A stretch of 38,317 bases of DNA from Microcaldota archaeon (GTDB lineage: Archaea; Micrarchaeota; Micrarchaeia; Anstonellales; Bilamarchaeaceae), in assembly GCA_018304385.1 (NCBI GenBank), contig JAGVWJ010000007.1, positions 1 to 38,317 of the forward strand, given 5' to 3'. Shown one piece after another: positions 24,349 through 32,437 of this stretch; the first letter of the stretch is position 1, and each line of letters opens with the position of its first letter. Under the pieces are notes generated by a model, which was given only the letters and a program-made list of their open reading frames with translations, searched no databases and was not told the origin of the DNA. Made by a program: the position numbers and the translations under genes.

Positions 24349-24396
24349 ATAGGAACAACGTAGGAACTAGTTTTTTGTTCCTATTTAGTTCCTATG
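24349..24396. repeat. Right copy of the 48-bp TAGGAAC repeat
   Basis: Copy of 22973-23020 in the same orientation. It has four TAGGAAC half-sites (two direct, two inverted) around a T-rich centre. It abuts the AlbA_2 promoter on one side and the stop codon of scpB (24397-24399) on the other. Confidence 0.85.
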
Positions 24397-24864
24397 TTAT
24401 TGTTGATTAGCAATACTAAAATGCCTCTTGAATTTCTCAGTAACAAAAAGCTTTGCTGTCCGTCCAGCTTTTTTCGTAGTTATAAATTCATTTTCAACAA
24501 GCTCTTGAACATCCTGATAAATCTGCGGGCCAATTCTTTTCGCAAGCTCGCTCTTAAGCATGCCATCATGCTTTGAGATATAAGCCAAGGTGCGTAATGC
24601 ATTCTTGCTAATTTCCATTTCCTGCGCAAATTGTTTTACTTTAGGTAAATAATCGTTGCGTACGCGCATTTCATATTTTCCATTTTCCTCAATTATTTCA
24701 AGTGCGCTTGCCCGGTCTAAGTATTCCTTTTGCAATTCACTAACTTTTCCTTGTAAATAACCAAGCGCAGCAATGCCCGTCAGCGTTCTAAGTTCTCCCA
24801 AATTTAAAGCACGGCCGCTTATAAAGAGTGCAGCCTCCACCAGTCTTTTTTCTTCAAGTTCCAT
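24397..24864 (-). CDS. scpB: Segregation and condensation protein B (ScpB)
   Basis: 155 residues with the two winged-helix domains of ScpB, the kleisin-associated subunit of SMC condensin. Landmarks: LVEAALFISGRALNLGELR at the N-terminus, LEIIEENGKYEMRVRNDYLP, and KNALRTLAYISKHDGMLKSELAKRIG in the second domain. Length is short but typical of archaea. The usual partner ScpA is not adjacent. The ATG at 24864 suits a TATA (TTTTAAATA, about 24885-24893) for leaderless transcription; an in-frame TTG at 24873 would add three residues. The gene ends directly against the right TAGGAAC repeat. Confidence 0.9.
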   Translation of the reverse strand: MELEEKRLVEAALFISGRALNLGELRTLTGIAALGYLQGKVSELQKEYLDRASALEIIEENGKYEMRVRNDYLPKVKQFAQEMEISKNALRTLAYISKHDGMLKSELAKRIGPQIYQDVQELVENEFITTKKAGRTAKLFVTEKFKRHFSIANQQ

Positions 24865-24900
24865 ATCTATCAATAGGCTTAGTATATTTAAAATTCTATT

Positions 24901-26580
24901 CTAATTCTCTCGTTCTCGTTTAATTTTATTAACCTTATTCTTTTTAATATCTGAGAATGAGCTAACTTTACCATCTGGCCAAATTACTTTTGTTTTATAG
25001 ATTGTTGTATTTTTTCCTAAGCCAAAGTGCAATCTATATGGGTCGCCAGATAAATAACCACTTGAAGACCTTATAGTTCTGGTTAATGTCCCTAGAGATG
25101 TATTTAAAATAACTTTAGCACCTATCGAGTAAACATTCTTTGAGTTAGGCTGTCTCAATTCAAATTCTACAAATTCATTTTCATTGCAAAGGTTGTTTAC
25201 AAATATACTTGCGTTATCTAGTAGATTATTAACTACTATATCAAGATCACCATCATTATCTAAGTCAGCGAAGCTCATGCCCCTGCCGCCTTTTGTAGAG
25301 TTTAAACCTAATGATTTATCATTATAAAAATACCCACTACCATTATTAATAAGCATAAAGTTCTCTTCTATAAGTCCCTTGTTCTTTTCTTCTAAGTTGC
25401 TTGCCATATAATTTTTTAACATTCCATTAACAATATACAAATCCAAAAATCCGTCATTATTTATGTCTGCAAACTTACTAGACCAGCTCCAACCAGTAGC
25501 ATCTATTCCTCTAGCTTCTGCATCTTCTAAAAATAATCCATTTCTATTTACTTGTAATGTGTTTCTTTTTACCTGTGAAGGATATTCAGGCTCATGTGCT
25601 TGGTCTTCAAGCATTTTCTTTTTTAGTTCTGGTTCATAGAGCAACATATCTGAAGAGAATACATCGTAATCTCCGTCATTCTCAATATCTCCAAAATCAT
25701 AACTCATTGTGAAAAAAGATGTTTTGTTGAATATTTTTTTTAGGGTACACCCTACTTCGTAACATAGAAATGCATAATCATTTATTTCCATATCATTCCC
25801 AACAAAAATATCAGGATAGCTATTATTATCAATGTCAAATAGAGTAGTTACGAGTGCATTAGATCTATGCGCTAGAAATAATTTTTGTCTAAAACTATCA
25901 TTTTCATTAATATACCAGCTAACTCCATATATATTTGAACCTTTTTTATAATCATTAATAACCTCTCCTAGTTCTACATCATAAGAACTTAAAACTAAAT
26001 CAAGATCTCCATCTAGATCTATATCTCCAAAGTCAGAAGAAAAAGAATAATTCATAAAATCCATTTTTGTTTTGCTAAATACTGTTTTCTTATCTGCAAG
26101 TTTATTCTCAAAAAGCTTAGGTGTTGAATTAAATATTGTAATAAATATGTCAATTTGCGCATCTCCGTTATAATCAATTAAATTAACACTTCTACCTTTG
26201 CTTATTGGGAAATCTTCTTTTTCAAATTTTAGATCTCCTTTATTCCAAAAAATGCTAGAATTACCAATAAAGTTTACCAAAAATATATCTATTAGTCCGT
26301 CGTTATTAATATCATTTAGAGCTAGACCAGAACCCATATCATATTTTCTATGTTCTTTATCCAGATTAAGAACAAAATCTAATTCTATCTCTTCGAAATA
26401 GTTACATGACATTTCAGTAGTTTCAAGATTGGAAATGTTTGTTTTAAAATTTTTTTCATTATTTTCTAACTCATAAATGTTATTGGATATGCTTTGTGCA
26501 GGTGAATTTATAGTTTTATTAGTACATCCTACAATGATTATGGTTAAAGCAATCACCAAATAGAGTTCCTTCATTTTCAT
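24901..26580 (-). CDS. VCBS/FG-GAP-repeat lipoprotein with C-terminal ASPIC/UnbV domain
   Basis: 559 residues. Lipoprotein signal peptide (IIIVGC near residue 19), then a beta-propeller built from about six FG-GAP/VCBS blades. Each blade has a calcium-binding D-x-D/N-x-D-G-type loop: DINNDGLIDIF, DIDLDGDLDLV, DIENDGDYDVF, DINNDGFLDLY, DLDNDGDLDIV. The C-terminal ~80 residues form the ASPIC/UnbV module (IGAKVILN, SSSGYLSGDPYRLHFGLG, VIWPDGKV), as in CRTAC1-like proteins. The role is probably extracellular binding; no enzyme activity is established for the family. The plan is common in bacteria, so lateral gain is possible. Confidence 0.9.
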   Translation of the reverse strand: MKMKELYLVIALTIIIVGCTNKTINSPAQSISNNIYELENNEKNFKTNISNLETTEMSCNYFEEIELDFVLNLDKEHRKYDMGSGLALNDINNDGLIDIFLVNFIGNSSIFWNKGDLKFEKEDFPISKGRSVNLIDYNGDAQIDIFITIFNSTPKLFENKLADKKTVFSKTKMDFMNYSFSSDFGDIDLDGDLDLVLSSYDVELGEVINDYKKGSNIYGVSWYINENDSFRQKLFLAHRSNALVTTLFDIDNNSYPDIFVGNDMEINDYAFLCYEVGCTLKKIFNKTSFFTMSYDFGDIENDGDYDVFSSDMLLYEPELKKKMLEDQAHEPEYPSQVKRNTLQVNRNGLFLEDAEARGIDATGWSWSSKFADINNDGFLDLYIVNGMLKNYMASNLEEKNKGLIEENFMLINNGSGYFYNDKSLGLNSTKGGRGMSFADLDNDGDLDIVVNNLLDNASIFVNNLCNENEFVEFELRQPNSKNVYSIGAKVILNTSLGTLTRTIRSSSGYLSGDPYRLHFGLGKNTTIYKTKVIWPDGKVSSFSDIKKNKVNKIKREREN

Positions 26581-26595
26581 GTTGTTATACCAACA

Positions 26596-27189
26596 TTAAA
26601 TTAAATGTTTTATTAACTCTTTATTATAGTCCACATCATCTATCTTCTTCTTTTTCCCTTTAATTACATTAATTATTTCTACTACACATTTATTTAAATT
26701 TCTCTTTGCAGTATCAAGCTCTATTATTTTGGGTTTTTTATAATTTTTTCTAGCCAGTTGGGTGCAATAATCAAGCATCTCTGCAAGCAAATTTTCATCT
26801 ATTTTCTCTTTGGGATATTTTCTTTTTTGTAATCTTTTTCTTAGTATTTTTGGATTACATCTAAGAACAAATACAAATTTTGCAGGTAAATGCATTTCAC
26901 ATGCTAAATGCCCTTCAATAATGATATTATTTTTCGGCTTTTCTAATTCTTTTATTATTGCTTTTTTTAATTTATCTACATCAACAATTCTTTCGCCTTT
27001 TTCGATGTTAAAGAAATCCCGTTCTTTAACAGTTAGAAATCGATTTGTCGATTTCTTGATTTTGTAAAGCGATTTATTCGTATCAACAATTTTTTTTATT
27101 TCAATTAACGTATATCCAAGTTTCTTAGCAACCGCTCTAGCAATAACCGTTTTTCCAGTCCCAGGTGTCCCAGTTACTATGATCTGCAT
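26596..27189 (-). CDS. AK6/Fap7-type adenylate kinase-like NTPase
   Basis: 197 residues. P-loop GTPGTGKT (7-14), then KLGYTLIEIKKIVD, the GERIVDVDKLKKAI segment and IIIEGHLACEMHLP, where the acceptor side is found. FVLRCNPKILRKRLQKRKYPKEKIDENLLAEML is the AK6 lid-like region followed by its helix. AK6 (Fap7) works in ribosomal small-subunit assembly with uS11 in archaea and eukaryotes, and has adenylate kinase/ATPase activity. The C-terminal tail is lysine-rich (KGKKKKIDDVD). The gene lies 15 nt upstream of the VCBS gene on the same strand. Confidence 0.9.
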   Translation of the reverse strand: MQIIVTGTPGTGKTVIARAVAKKLGYTLIEIKKIVDTNKSLYKIKKSTNRFLTVKERDFFNIEKGERIVDVDKLKKAIIKELEKPKNNIIIEGHLACEMHLPAKFVFVLRCNPKILRKRLQKRKYPKEKIDENLLAEMLDYCTQLARKNYKKPKIIELDTAKRNLNKCVVEIINVIKGKKKKIDDVDYNKELIKHLI

Positions 27190-27222
27190 AAATATCTCAA
27201 GTCTAGCAAATTCTATGCCATT

Positions 27223-27630
27223 TTATTTATTTAATATTTTTAGGAATTCCTCTGGTGGAACGAATTTTATTCCTCTAAATTCCTTGAGCTTTAATAAATG
27301 TTTTGCATCGTATGTAACAATATAATCAACTCTGGTTTCTACAGCGCCATCTAAAACCTTATTATCTGGAGGGTAATCCTTTATTATATCTAAAGATTTG
27401 GTCGGAGAAACTATTTCCAAAAACTCAAGAAGTCTTTCAACTCTTTTATCTATCTCTTCTTCACTAAGATCGAAATCTCTTTTAAGTACGATACGATATT
27501 CCTGCAAAATTTCACTAGTAGTGAAACCTAAAATTTCACCATCTATTATCTTCATAGTTATTTGGTATGAACTTCCTTTCCAAAAAGAAGCAGAAACTAG
27601 AATATTTGTATCAAGAAAAACCCTAATCAT
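27223..27630 (-). CDS. PIN-domain toxin (PIN_3/COG1569 type)
   Basis: 135 residues, a single PIN nuclease domain. Acidic metal-site residues are visible: Asp7 (RVFLDTNILV), Glu44 (ILQEYRIVL), Asp94 (KVLDGAVE) and Asp108 (VTYDAKHLL). Toxins of this type cleave RNA, often tRNA or mRNA, and are held in check by a partner. The start is two bases after the stop codon of the AbrB-type gene, the usual antitoxin-first order. Confidence 0.9.
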   Translation of the reverse strand: MIRVFLDTNILVSASFWKGSSYQITMKIIDGEILGFTTSEILQEYRIVLKRDFDLSEEEIDKRVERLLEFLEIVSPTKSLDIIKDYPPDNKVLDGAVETRVDYIVTYDAKHLLKLKEFRGIKFVPPEEFLKILNK

Positions 27631-27632
27631 AA

Positions 27633-27821
27633 CTAACGCCGCGTCTTCTGTGAATTTAGCTCTTCTTTTGTTGGCTTATGTACCTTCTTTAGCATTATAG
27701 TGTCACCAGTTCCAAAAACAGCAAATACAGTTCCCTCATTCGCATTAACTTCTTTGCGGATATCGAGAGGAATTACTATTTGACCCTTTGAAGTCATATG
27801 TGTTAATTCTACATCAGACAT
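27633..27821 (-). CDS. AbrB/MazE-type antitoxin
   Basis: 62 residues with a swapped-hairpin AbrB fold: THMTSKGQIVIPLDIRKEV is the signature strand-loop-strand, followed by EGTVFAVFGTGDTIMLKKV. The C-terminal ~18 polar residues would wrap the toxin. It is the cognate antitoxin and DNA-binding repressor for the PIN toxin that follows. A GGTGA ribosome-binding site precedes the ATG, and a TTTATAAA at about 27856-27863 is the probable TATA box. Confidence 0.9.
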   Translation of the reverse strand: MSDVELTHMTSKGQIVIPLDIRKEVNANEGTVFAVFGTGDTIMLKKVHKPTKEELNSQKTRR

Positions 27822-27874
27822 TTTATCACCTGTACTATATTCTTACTTTCTTACTTTATAAATCTATCTGTAGT

Positions 27875-27923
27875 AGCTTATAACTCATAACCAATTACCA
27901 ACAACCCAAAACTTACAACTTCC
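27875..27923 (-). repeat. Degenerate heptanucleotide array H5 (minus orientation)
   Basis: Seven period-7 units; read on the minus strand they have RGYY cores such as agttgta, agttttg and ggttatg. The array lies between the toxin-antitoxin operon and the PadR-type gene, covering the last codons of the latter. Its orientation follows the minus-strand genes on both sides. Confidence 0.7.
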
Positions 27924-28239
27924 GTACTAGCATCTGAAAATATTTCTTAGCAGCTAAAAGAGTTTCGTCTCCTTTCTTTGTAAGTGTATAATATTTTCTT
28001 CGTTCTTCAAACTCAGATTTTATCAAGCCTTCATTTTCCAGCTTATAAAGAACAATATATATCATAATCTTATTTGGCTTAAAAGAAAAGAGCTTCTCTA
28101 TTTGTTTATCTAACGCATAAGCATAAATTTTTTTATTTTTCCTTATTAGCGTTAAGATATAGATCCAGAGATTCCCATAGGTTAACAGATGTTTAAGTCG
28201 TTTTATTGGCTTAGTAGTAACTATTGTTTCTTGCCTCAT
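27913..28239 (-). CDS. PadR-like winged-helix regulator
   Basis: 108 residues. A winged helix of the PadR type: LWIYILTLIRKNKKIYAYAL, MIYIVLYKLENEGLIKSEFE and the wing RRKYYTLTKKGDETLLAAKK. It lacks the longer C-terminal dimerisation helix of full PadR proteins. The gene is divergent from the first of the six membrane paralogues, 62 bp away, so it is a candidate regulator of that cluster. A minus-strand TATA (TTTATAATA, about 28259-28266) fits leaderless transcription. An inverted repeat AGCTT/AAGCT (28253-28268) overlaps that TATA. Array H5 reaches into its 3' end. Confidence 0.85.
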   Translation of the reverse strand: MRQETIVTTKPIKRLKHLLTYGNLWIYILTLIRKNKKIYAYALDKQIEKLFSFKPNKIMIYIVLYKLENEGLIKSEFEERRKYYTLTKKGDETLLAAKKYFQMLVRKL

Positions 28240-28272
28240 GCTTACCGTCTCAAGCTTATTATAAAGCTAAGG

Positions 28273-28281
28273 TATTTATAA
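28273..28281 (+). promoter_or_regulatory. TATA box of the membrane-paralogue cluster
   Basis: TATTTATAA is centred about 26 bp upstream of the ATG at 28302, so transcription probably starts at the start codon. This is the main promoter candidate for the whole cluster. Confidence 0.55.
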
Positions 28282-28301
28282 TTTCTTTTTTATATAAAAC
28301 C

Positions 28302-29480
28302 ATGCGAATAAGCGTGTTGCTGCTATCGTTACTGCTTTTATTCTCTACCTCATTTGCTCTAAGTCTTACTGATATCCCATTAGTCCTTCCTGTTGTAATT
28401 GTAATTGTAGCAGGTGTTTTAGCAATAGCTTATTCACTAAGTCAAACACTTAACAGGCCGCAATTGCATGCATGGGTTAAAACAGAACTAAGGGAGCTAG
28501 TAGTTGCCGCGATATTATTCGCTATTGTAATTGGATTTTTTAGTGGTGGCGCGCAATCTATTATTTTTTTAATTACAGGTGAGGCTGATTATTATGTTGG
28601 CGGTAAGGAATTTGTTTCTGATATGAAGACTGTCATTACAGATTCGTATAGTGATCTTACCAAGGTTTTTCATAGCGTTGGTATGCGAGCTGCATTCTCA
28701 ACAAATATTGCGTTTCCAATTTTTTATTCATCAGGAACTGTGGGTGGTTCTCCATCTTCTGGTTTCGGGGCTTTTTTTACATTTTTATCCCCAGCAGCAA
28801 GTAATCTTACAAACACGTTATTTTTCTACACTGCATTAGAGGTTTTGCTAGATTTTTTTCATGCAGTAGGTTATAATTTAATCTATCTGGCATTTGCATT
28901 TCGTTTTATCCCATTTACACGCCAGCTAGGAAGTACACTTGTTGCACTTGTCATTGGTGCATATGTAATCTATCCATTTTCTTTAGTGCTTGTAAAAGGA
29001 TTTCATAATGTTATAGATGTTCCAAGCCCTAATGTGCCTGCAAGCGTGTTTGATGAGCTGGAGTTTATATTTCCACCAGGTGCATATTTTGTATGTAATG
29101 AATGGTGGATTAGAGTTATTGTTGCAACTTTAGGAGAGTACGTACTTATATTGCCAATATGCATACCAATATCAATAGCTTCGCTTGGCGTGTTATGGGA
29201 ACCTTGTAATTGGCTAGTAGCTATTATATATAATATTCTTATCCTTGCAATGACTCTTGTATGGGCTGGGATGGTTTTGGCATCAACTTTTGTTTCACCT
29301 AACATAGCTCCGGTTTTTGAAGGCCTGAAACCGTTTTTATCAGATGTTACAGGTCTTGTAGTTGTCAGTGTCATAGATGCGATAATTATCTCTGTTATAA
29401 CAATAGTTGGTGTAAAGAGCATTTCCTCTGCGCTTGGTGGAGAGTATATGCTTCCAGGTGTGCAAAAAATGGTTGGTTGA
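28302..29480 (+). CDS. Polytopic membrane paralogue 1 of 6 (with signal peptide)
   Basis: 392 residues. Signal peptide (1-19), then about seven membrane segments. Three sequence features are shared with the other five. First is an N-terminal membrane helix plus amphipathic stretch (IAYSLSQTLNRPQLHAWVKT, then ELRELVVAAILFA). Second is a central RFIPFTRQLGSTLVALVIGA block ending YPF. Third is a C-terminal SISSALGGEYMLPGV tail. An outside loop of ~100 residues lies between segments 2 and 3. Function unknown. The plan (signal peptide, TM bundle, conserved Arg/Gly block) recalls VirB6/TrbL-type conduit subunits, but no direct family match can be claimed. Upstream in-frame codons run over the promoter, so 28302 is chosen. 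Confidence 0.85.
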   Translation: MRISVLLLSLLLLFSTSFALSLTDIPLVLPVVIVIVAGVLAIAYSLSQTLNRPQLHAWVKTELRELVVAAILFAIVIGFFSGGAQSIIFLITGEADYYVGGKEFVSDMKTVITDSYSDLTKVFHSVGMRAAFSTNIAFPIFYSSGTVGGSPSSGFGAFFTFLSPAASNLTNTLFFYTALEVLLDFFHAVGYNLIYLAFAFRFIPFTRQLGSTLVALVIGAYVIYPFSLVLVKGFHNVIDVPSPNVPASVFDELEFIFPPGAYFVCNEWWIRVIVATLGEYVLILPICIPISIASLGVLWEPCNWLVAIIYNILILAMTLVWAGMVLASTFVSPNIAPVFEGLKPFLSDVTGLVVVSVIDAIIISVITIVGVKSISSALGGEYMLPGVQKMVG

Positions 29481-29481
29481 C

Positions 29482-30492
29482 ATGATGCTTAAAAAATTAT
29501 TTTTCATTTTGTTTTTTGTTTCTTTTTCATATGCAGCAGCGTGCGTTCAAAATACATTTGAGGACATTATGAATACCAGCATGGGCAGTTATATTGCAGT
29601 TGCATTTGCATTTACCATTTTAGTTGTTGTTATTGCCTATTTCTTAGGTACGACATTTAATGAGGCTAGCTTCCTCGTTTTCTACAAGGATGAGTTGTTT
29701 CATTTATTTTTTTCTGCCATTCTTTTAAGTAGCGTGGTTGGCATCATGTTTTTTTCATGCAACGTCATTTCAGGTTTTCTTGATTTTGTCCTTGAAGACA
29801 GGCCTGGCGATGCGCAGGATTTTTTTGCTGAGAGTACTAGGACAGCAGGATCAAAATTGAGTGCATGTTACACTGGATTAGAAAGTCCCCAAGATATTGC
29901 GCTCTGCTACTTTCAAAAAATAGAGCAGGAAACAAGGGCTCTTGTAAAAAATTCAATGAGGCAGAGCATAGACAATGAAATGCGTTCAACGCTTGTTGTA
30001 ACGGTTTCAACACCAGTTACTGGCAGTGTTTCATTGCCTGTAGGTGCATATAAGCGCACCTATGGTTCGCAGTATGAAATGATATATACTAACTTTGCCA
30101 TGCCCGCGCTGATTAGCATAAGCATGCAGAGGGTGCTAATAACATTTGCAGTGGATTTTGCTAGGTTTTTGCTTCCTGTAGCATTTTTCCTAAGGATTCT
30201 TCCAATGACACGTACAATGGGTAATTTTTTTATTGCAGTTTCAATAGCACTCTATATAATAATCCCAGTTTTCTATGCGTTAATGGGTATTATGGATGAG
30301 GCGGTTCTTCCTAGTTGCATACAGTATGAAGAAATGATAACAGACACGGTTGCTGGTGATTGCAATACAAGTACAAGCTTTTGGCTTGTTGCGCGTGCAA
30401 TACCGCAAGCATTCTTTTTGCCGAATTTAATGCTCGCACTAATAATAACATTTTTATCAGCGATTAATAAGGCGTTGAGGGTGATTGGTTAG
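29482..30492 (+). CDS. Polytopic membrane paralogue 2 of 6 (with signal peptide)
   Basis: 336 residues. Signal peptide ending about SYAAAC, then the paralogue plan: IAYFLGTTFNEASFLVFYKD and ELFHLFFSAILLS at the N-terminus, an outside domain of ~120 residues with several cysteines (SACYTGLESP, ALCYFQK), then LRILPMTRTMGNFFIAVSIA and a final pair of helices. The C-terminus is short (SAINKALRVIG) and lacks the LGG motif of the others. It follows paralogue 1 by one base, so co-translation is likely. Confidence 0.83.
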   Translation: MMLKKLFFILFFVSFSYAAACVQNTFEDIMNTSMGSYIAVAFAFTILVVVIAYFLGTTFNEASFLVFYKDELFHLFFSAILLSSVVGIMFFSCNVISGFLDFVLEDRPGDAQDFFAESTRTAGSKLSACYTGLESPQDIALCYFQKIEQETRALVKNSMRQSIDNEMRSTLVVTVSTPVTGSVSLPVGAYKRTYGSQYEMIYTNFAMPALISISMQRVLITFAVDFARFLLPVAFFLRILPMTRTMGNFFIAVSIALYIIIPVFYALMGIMDEAVLPSCIQYEEMITDTVAGDCNTSTSFWLVARAIPQAFFLPNLMLALIITFLSAINKALRVIG

Positions 30493-30493
30493 T

Positions 30494-32437
30494 ATGACTA
30501 AAAATATCAAGAATTATAATAAACTTCTTATCTTCGCGATGCTAATAATACTATCATCCATATTAACCGCTCAATCATTTGTTGATGAGGCTACAGCAGC
30601 ATCAACCTACGAGCTTGCCAAGGACTGGCGTGTTATATCAATGCTTTTCACCATGTTAAGTATTATTTTCATTGCATTAGCCTATATGTTTGGCCAGGGT
30701 TTTAATATACCTGAACTAAAGGCATGGGCATCAACAGAAATGACGCAGGCAGTAGTTACTGCAATAATAATACTAACGTTTACTGGGGTTATAACATTTT
30801 TGGATTTAATGGTTGCCGAAATAGTTAATAATTCTTTTCTTGGTTTTACTTGTGCAGGCGCAAGTGTATGTGCAATAACAACAGCAGAGCAATACCTATC
30901 TGGTATGATTGATACTGCAGAGGATCAGACAAAGAGTATTTTGCAGCAGTATGCTGATACATCAAGAACTGCTGCAGTAAGAGAAGGTGCGTCAGCAACG
31001 CCATTAATAAAACCCATCCCTCTTTTACAAGCATCTCTTTCTGGTTCTATTACTGCAGGATATTTAATGGATGCAGAGAGGTATCAATCTGTTCTTGAAC
31101 ATCTAGTGAATCTGCTTTCATCAATGTATGCACAACAATTTTTCGTTAAAGAAATTTCATTCAAGCTCGCCCCTATAATCATGGCCATGGGCATTGTTGC
31201 ACGATCATTTTTCATAACAAGAAAGCTTGGCGGTTTATTAATTGCGATAGGTGTAGGGACAATGTTTGTTTTTCCTTTGATGTATGTGTTTAATTGGCTA
31301 ACACTAAACGTTGCGTTGTATGGAGATTCTGTAATAACACCGGCTGGTGGTGTATGTCCTGCAACATGTTTGTTAACTGCACCTAAGTTTTATAGTGGCA
31401 CAACTCCAATCTATTCTAAGGCGGATTTGTATACATTTTTTGGGCTCTCTGAAGATCCAAATGGTGATGGAGACACAAGGGACAGCGAAATAACTGATGA
31501 AATAGTTGAAAATGTTGAAAAGTTGGCCAGGGGTGAAGTAATCGATTCATACACAAGCCCTAAGAATGGAAGGACTGCATCTTCCTGTGAGACTACAGCT
31601 CATGTTGGGAGTGGATATTGTCCGATTGAATGTCGTGAATTGCCATATCCATTGTCTACTACTTGTAACCCAATGCCTGAGATTCAGGAGCCAGAGGAGG
31701 GTCAACCTGAGGCATCATTTGTTAATGATGCAACACCAGATACAAGAATTGCATGCGATAGTATGCCTTCTGCCTGTAAAATAATAAGATATGTTAATCC
31801 TTATGATCCTTACTTTGAAGGTGCCCCTACTGATGCTACACTCCAATTATATGATAATTATGCTAGATATAGTGAAGATTGCAAAAGAGAGTGTAGAATA
31901 GTACCTCCGTTAAAAACAAATTGTGCAACTGGAGATAGCCTTCATTGCCCACTGGAAAAAGATTATTGCAAATATTCATGGAAGGATAATCTTAATGCAA
32001 GACCACCGGGTTGTGGTGTAGCTTTAGGTCCAAATGGTGGTCCTCCAGTTATAGCAAAGGCATGCGAAGCATCTTTTACAGCAATAGAATCTTGTACATA
32101 TGTACTTCCAAGAAGGGATGCACTTGATCAGCATGAATGTGATACTTGTTTATTAATTCCTGATCCATACAAATATGATCCTCCAATATATAAGAATTGT
32201 GCTGATCTCTGCAGGGGTTCACCAGCAGGTCCGCCAAGGATAAGCCCAGGAGAGTTTGCAAAAAAATCAGCAGAAGGCATGGTTGGAAAACCTGAGATAA
32301 AGGTAGCAGCATCATTGGTTCTTCCTGCCTATGTTTTACCTATTTTAAATATTACTGTTACTTTGATGTTCATAAGATCACTATCTCAAATACTTGGTGG
32401 GGATATTGAGATACCAGGGGTGAGTAAGATATTATGA
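30494..32437 (+). CDS. Polytopic membrane paralogue 3 of 6 with large cysteine-rich outer domain
   Basis: 647 residues, nearly twice the size of its paralogues. The N-terminal half has the common plan (AYMFGQGFNIPELKAWASTE, FFITRKLGGLLIAIGVGT). Between the last two membrane parts, about residues 287-573 form an inserted outside domain with some 25 cysteines (GVCPATCLL, GYCPIECREL, CKRECRIVPP, CDTCLLIPD). It also holds an EF-hand-like loop DPNGDGDTRDSE (321-332). The C-terminus returns to a membrane helix and SLSQILGGDIEIPGVSKIL. The insertion may be the exposed, ligand-facing part of the assembly. ATG 30494 follows the previous stop by one base; the stop overlaps the next ATG. Confidence 0.85.
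   Translation: MTKNIKNYNKLLIFAMLIILSSILTAQSFVDEATAASTYELAKDWRVISMLFTMLSIIFIALAYMFGQGFNIPELKAWASTEMTQAVVTAIIILTFTGVITFLDLMVAEIVNNSFLGFTCAGASVCAITTAEQYLSGMIDTAEDQTKSILQQYADTSRTAAVREGASATPLIKPIPLLQASLSGSITAGYLMDAERYQSVLEHLVNLLSSMYAQQFFVKEISFKLAPIIMAMGIVARSFFITRKLGGLLIAIGVGTMFVFPLMYVFNWLTLNVALYGDSVITPAGGVCPATCLLTAPKFYSGTTPIYSKADLYTFFGLSEDPNGDGDTRDSEITDEIVENVEKLARGEVIDSYTSPKNGRTASSCETTAHVGSGYCPIECRELPYPLSTTCNPMPEIQEPEEGQPEASFVNDATPDTRIACDSMPSACKIIRYVNPYDPYFEGAPTDATLQLYDNYARYSEDCKRECRIVPPLKTNCATGDSLHCPLEKDYCKYSWKDNLNARPPGCGVALGPNGGPPVIAKACEASFTAIESCTYVLPRRDALDQHECDTCLLIPDPYKYDPPIYKNCADLCRGSPAGPPRISPGEFAKKSAEGMVGKPEIKVAASLVLPAYVLPILNITVTLMFIRSLSQILGGDIEIPGVSKIL

Noticed and set aside
28253..28268. 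AGCTT/AAGCT inverted repeat as a PadR operator
   Set aside because: It overlaps the minus-strand TATA box and does not resemble the typical PadR ATGT-N8-ACAT operator; arms are short.
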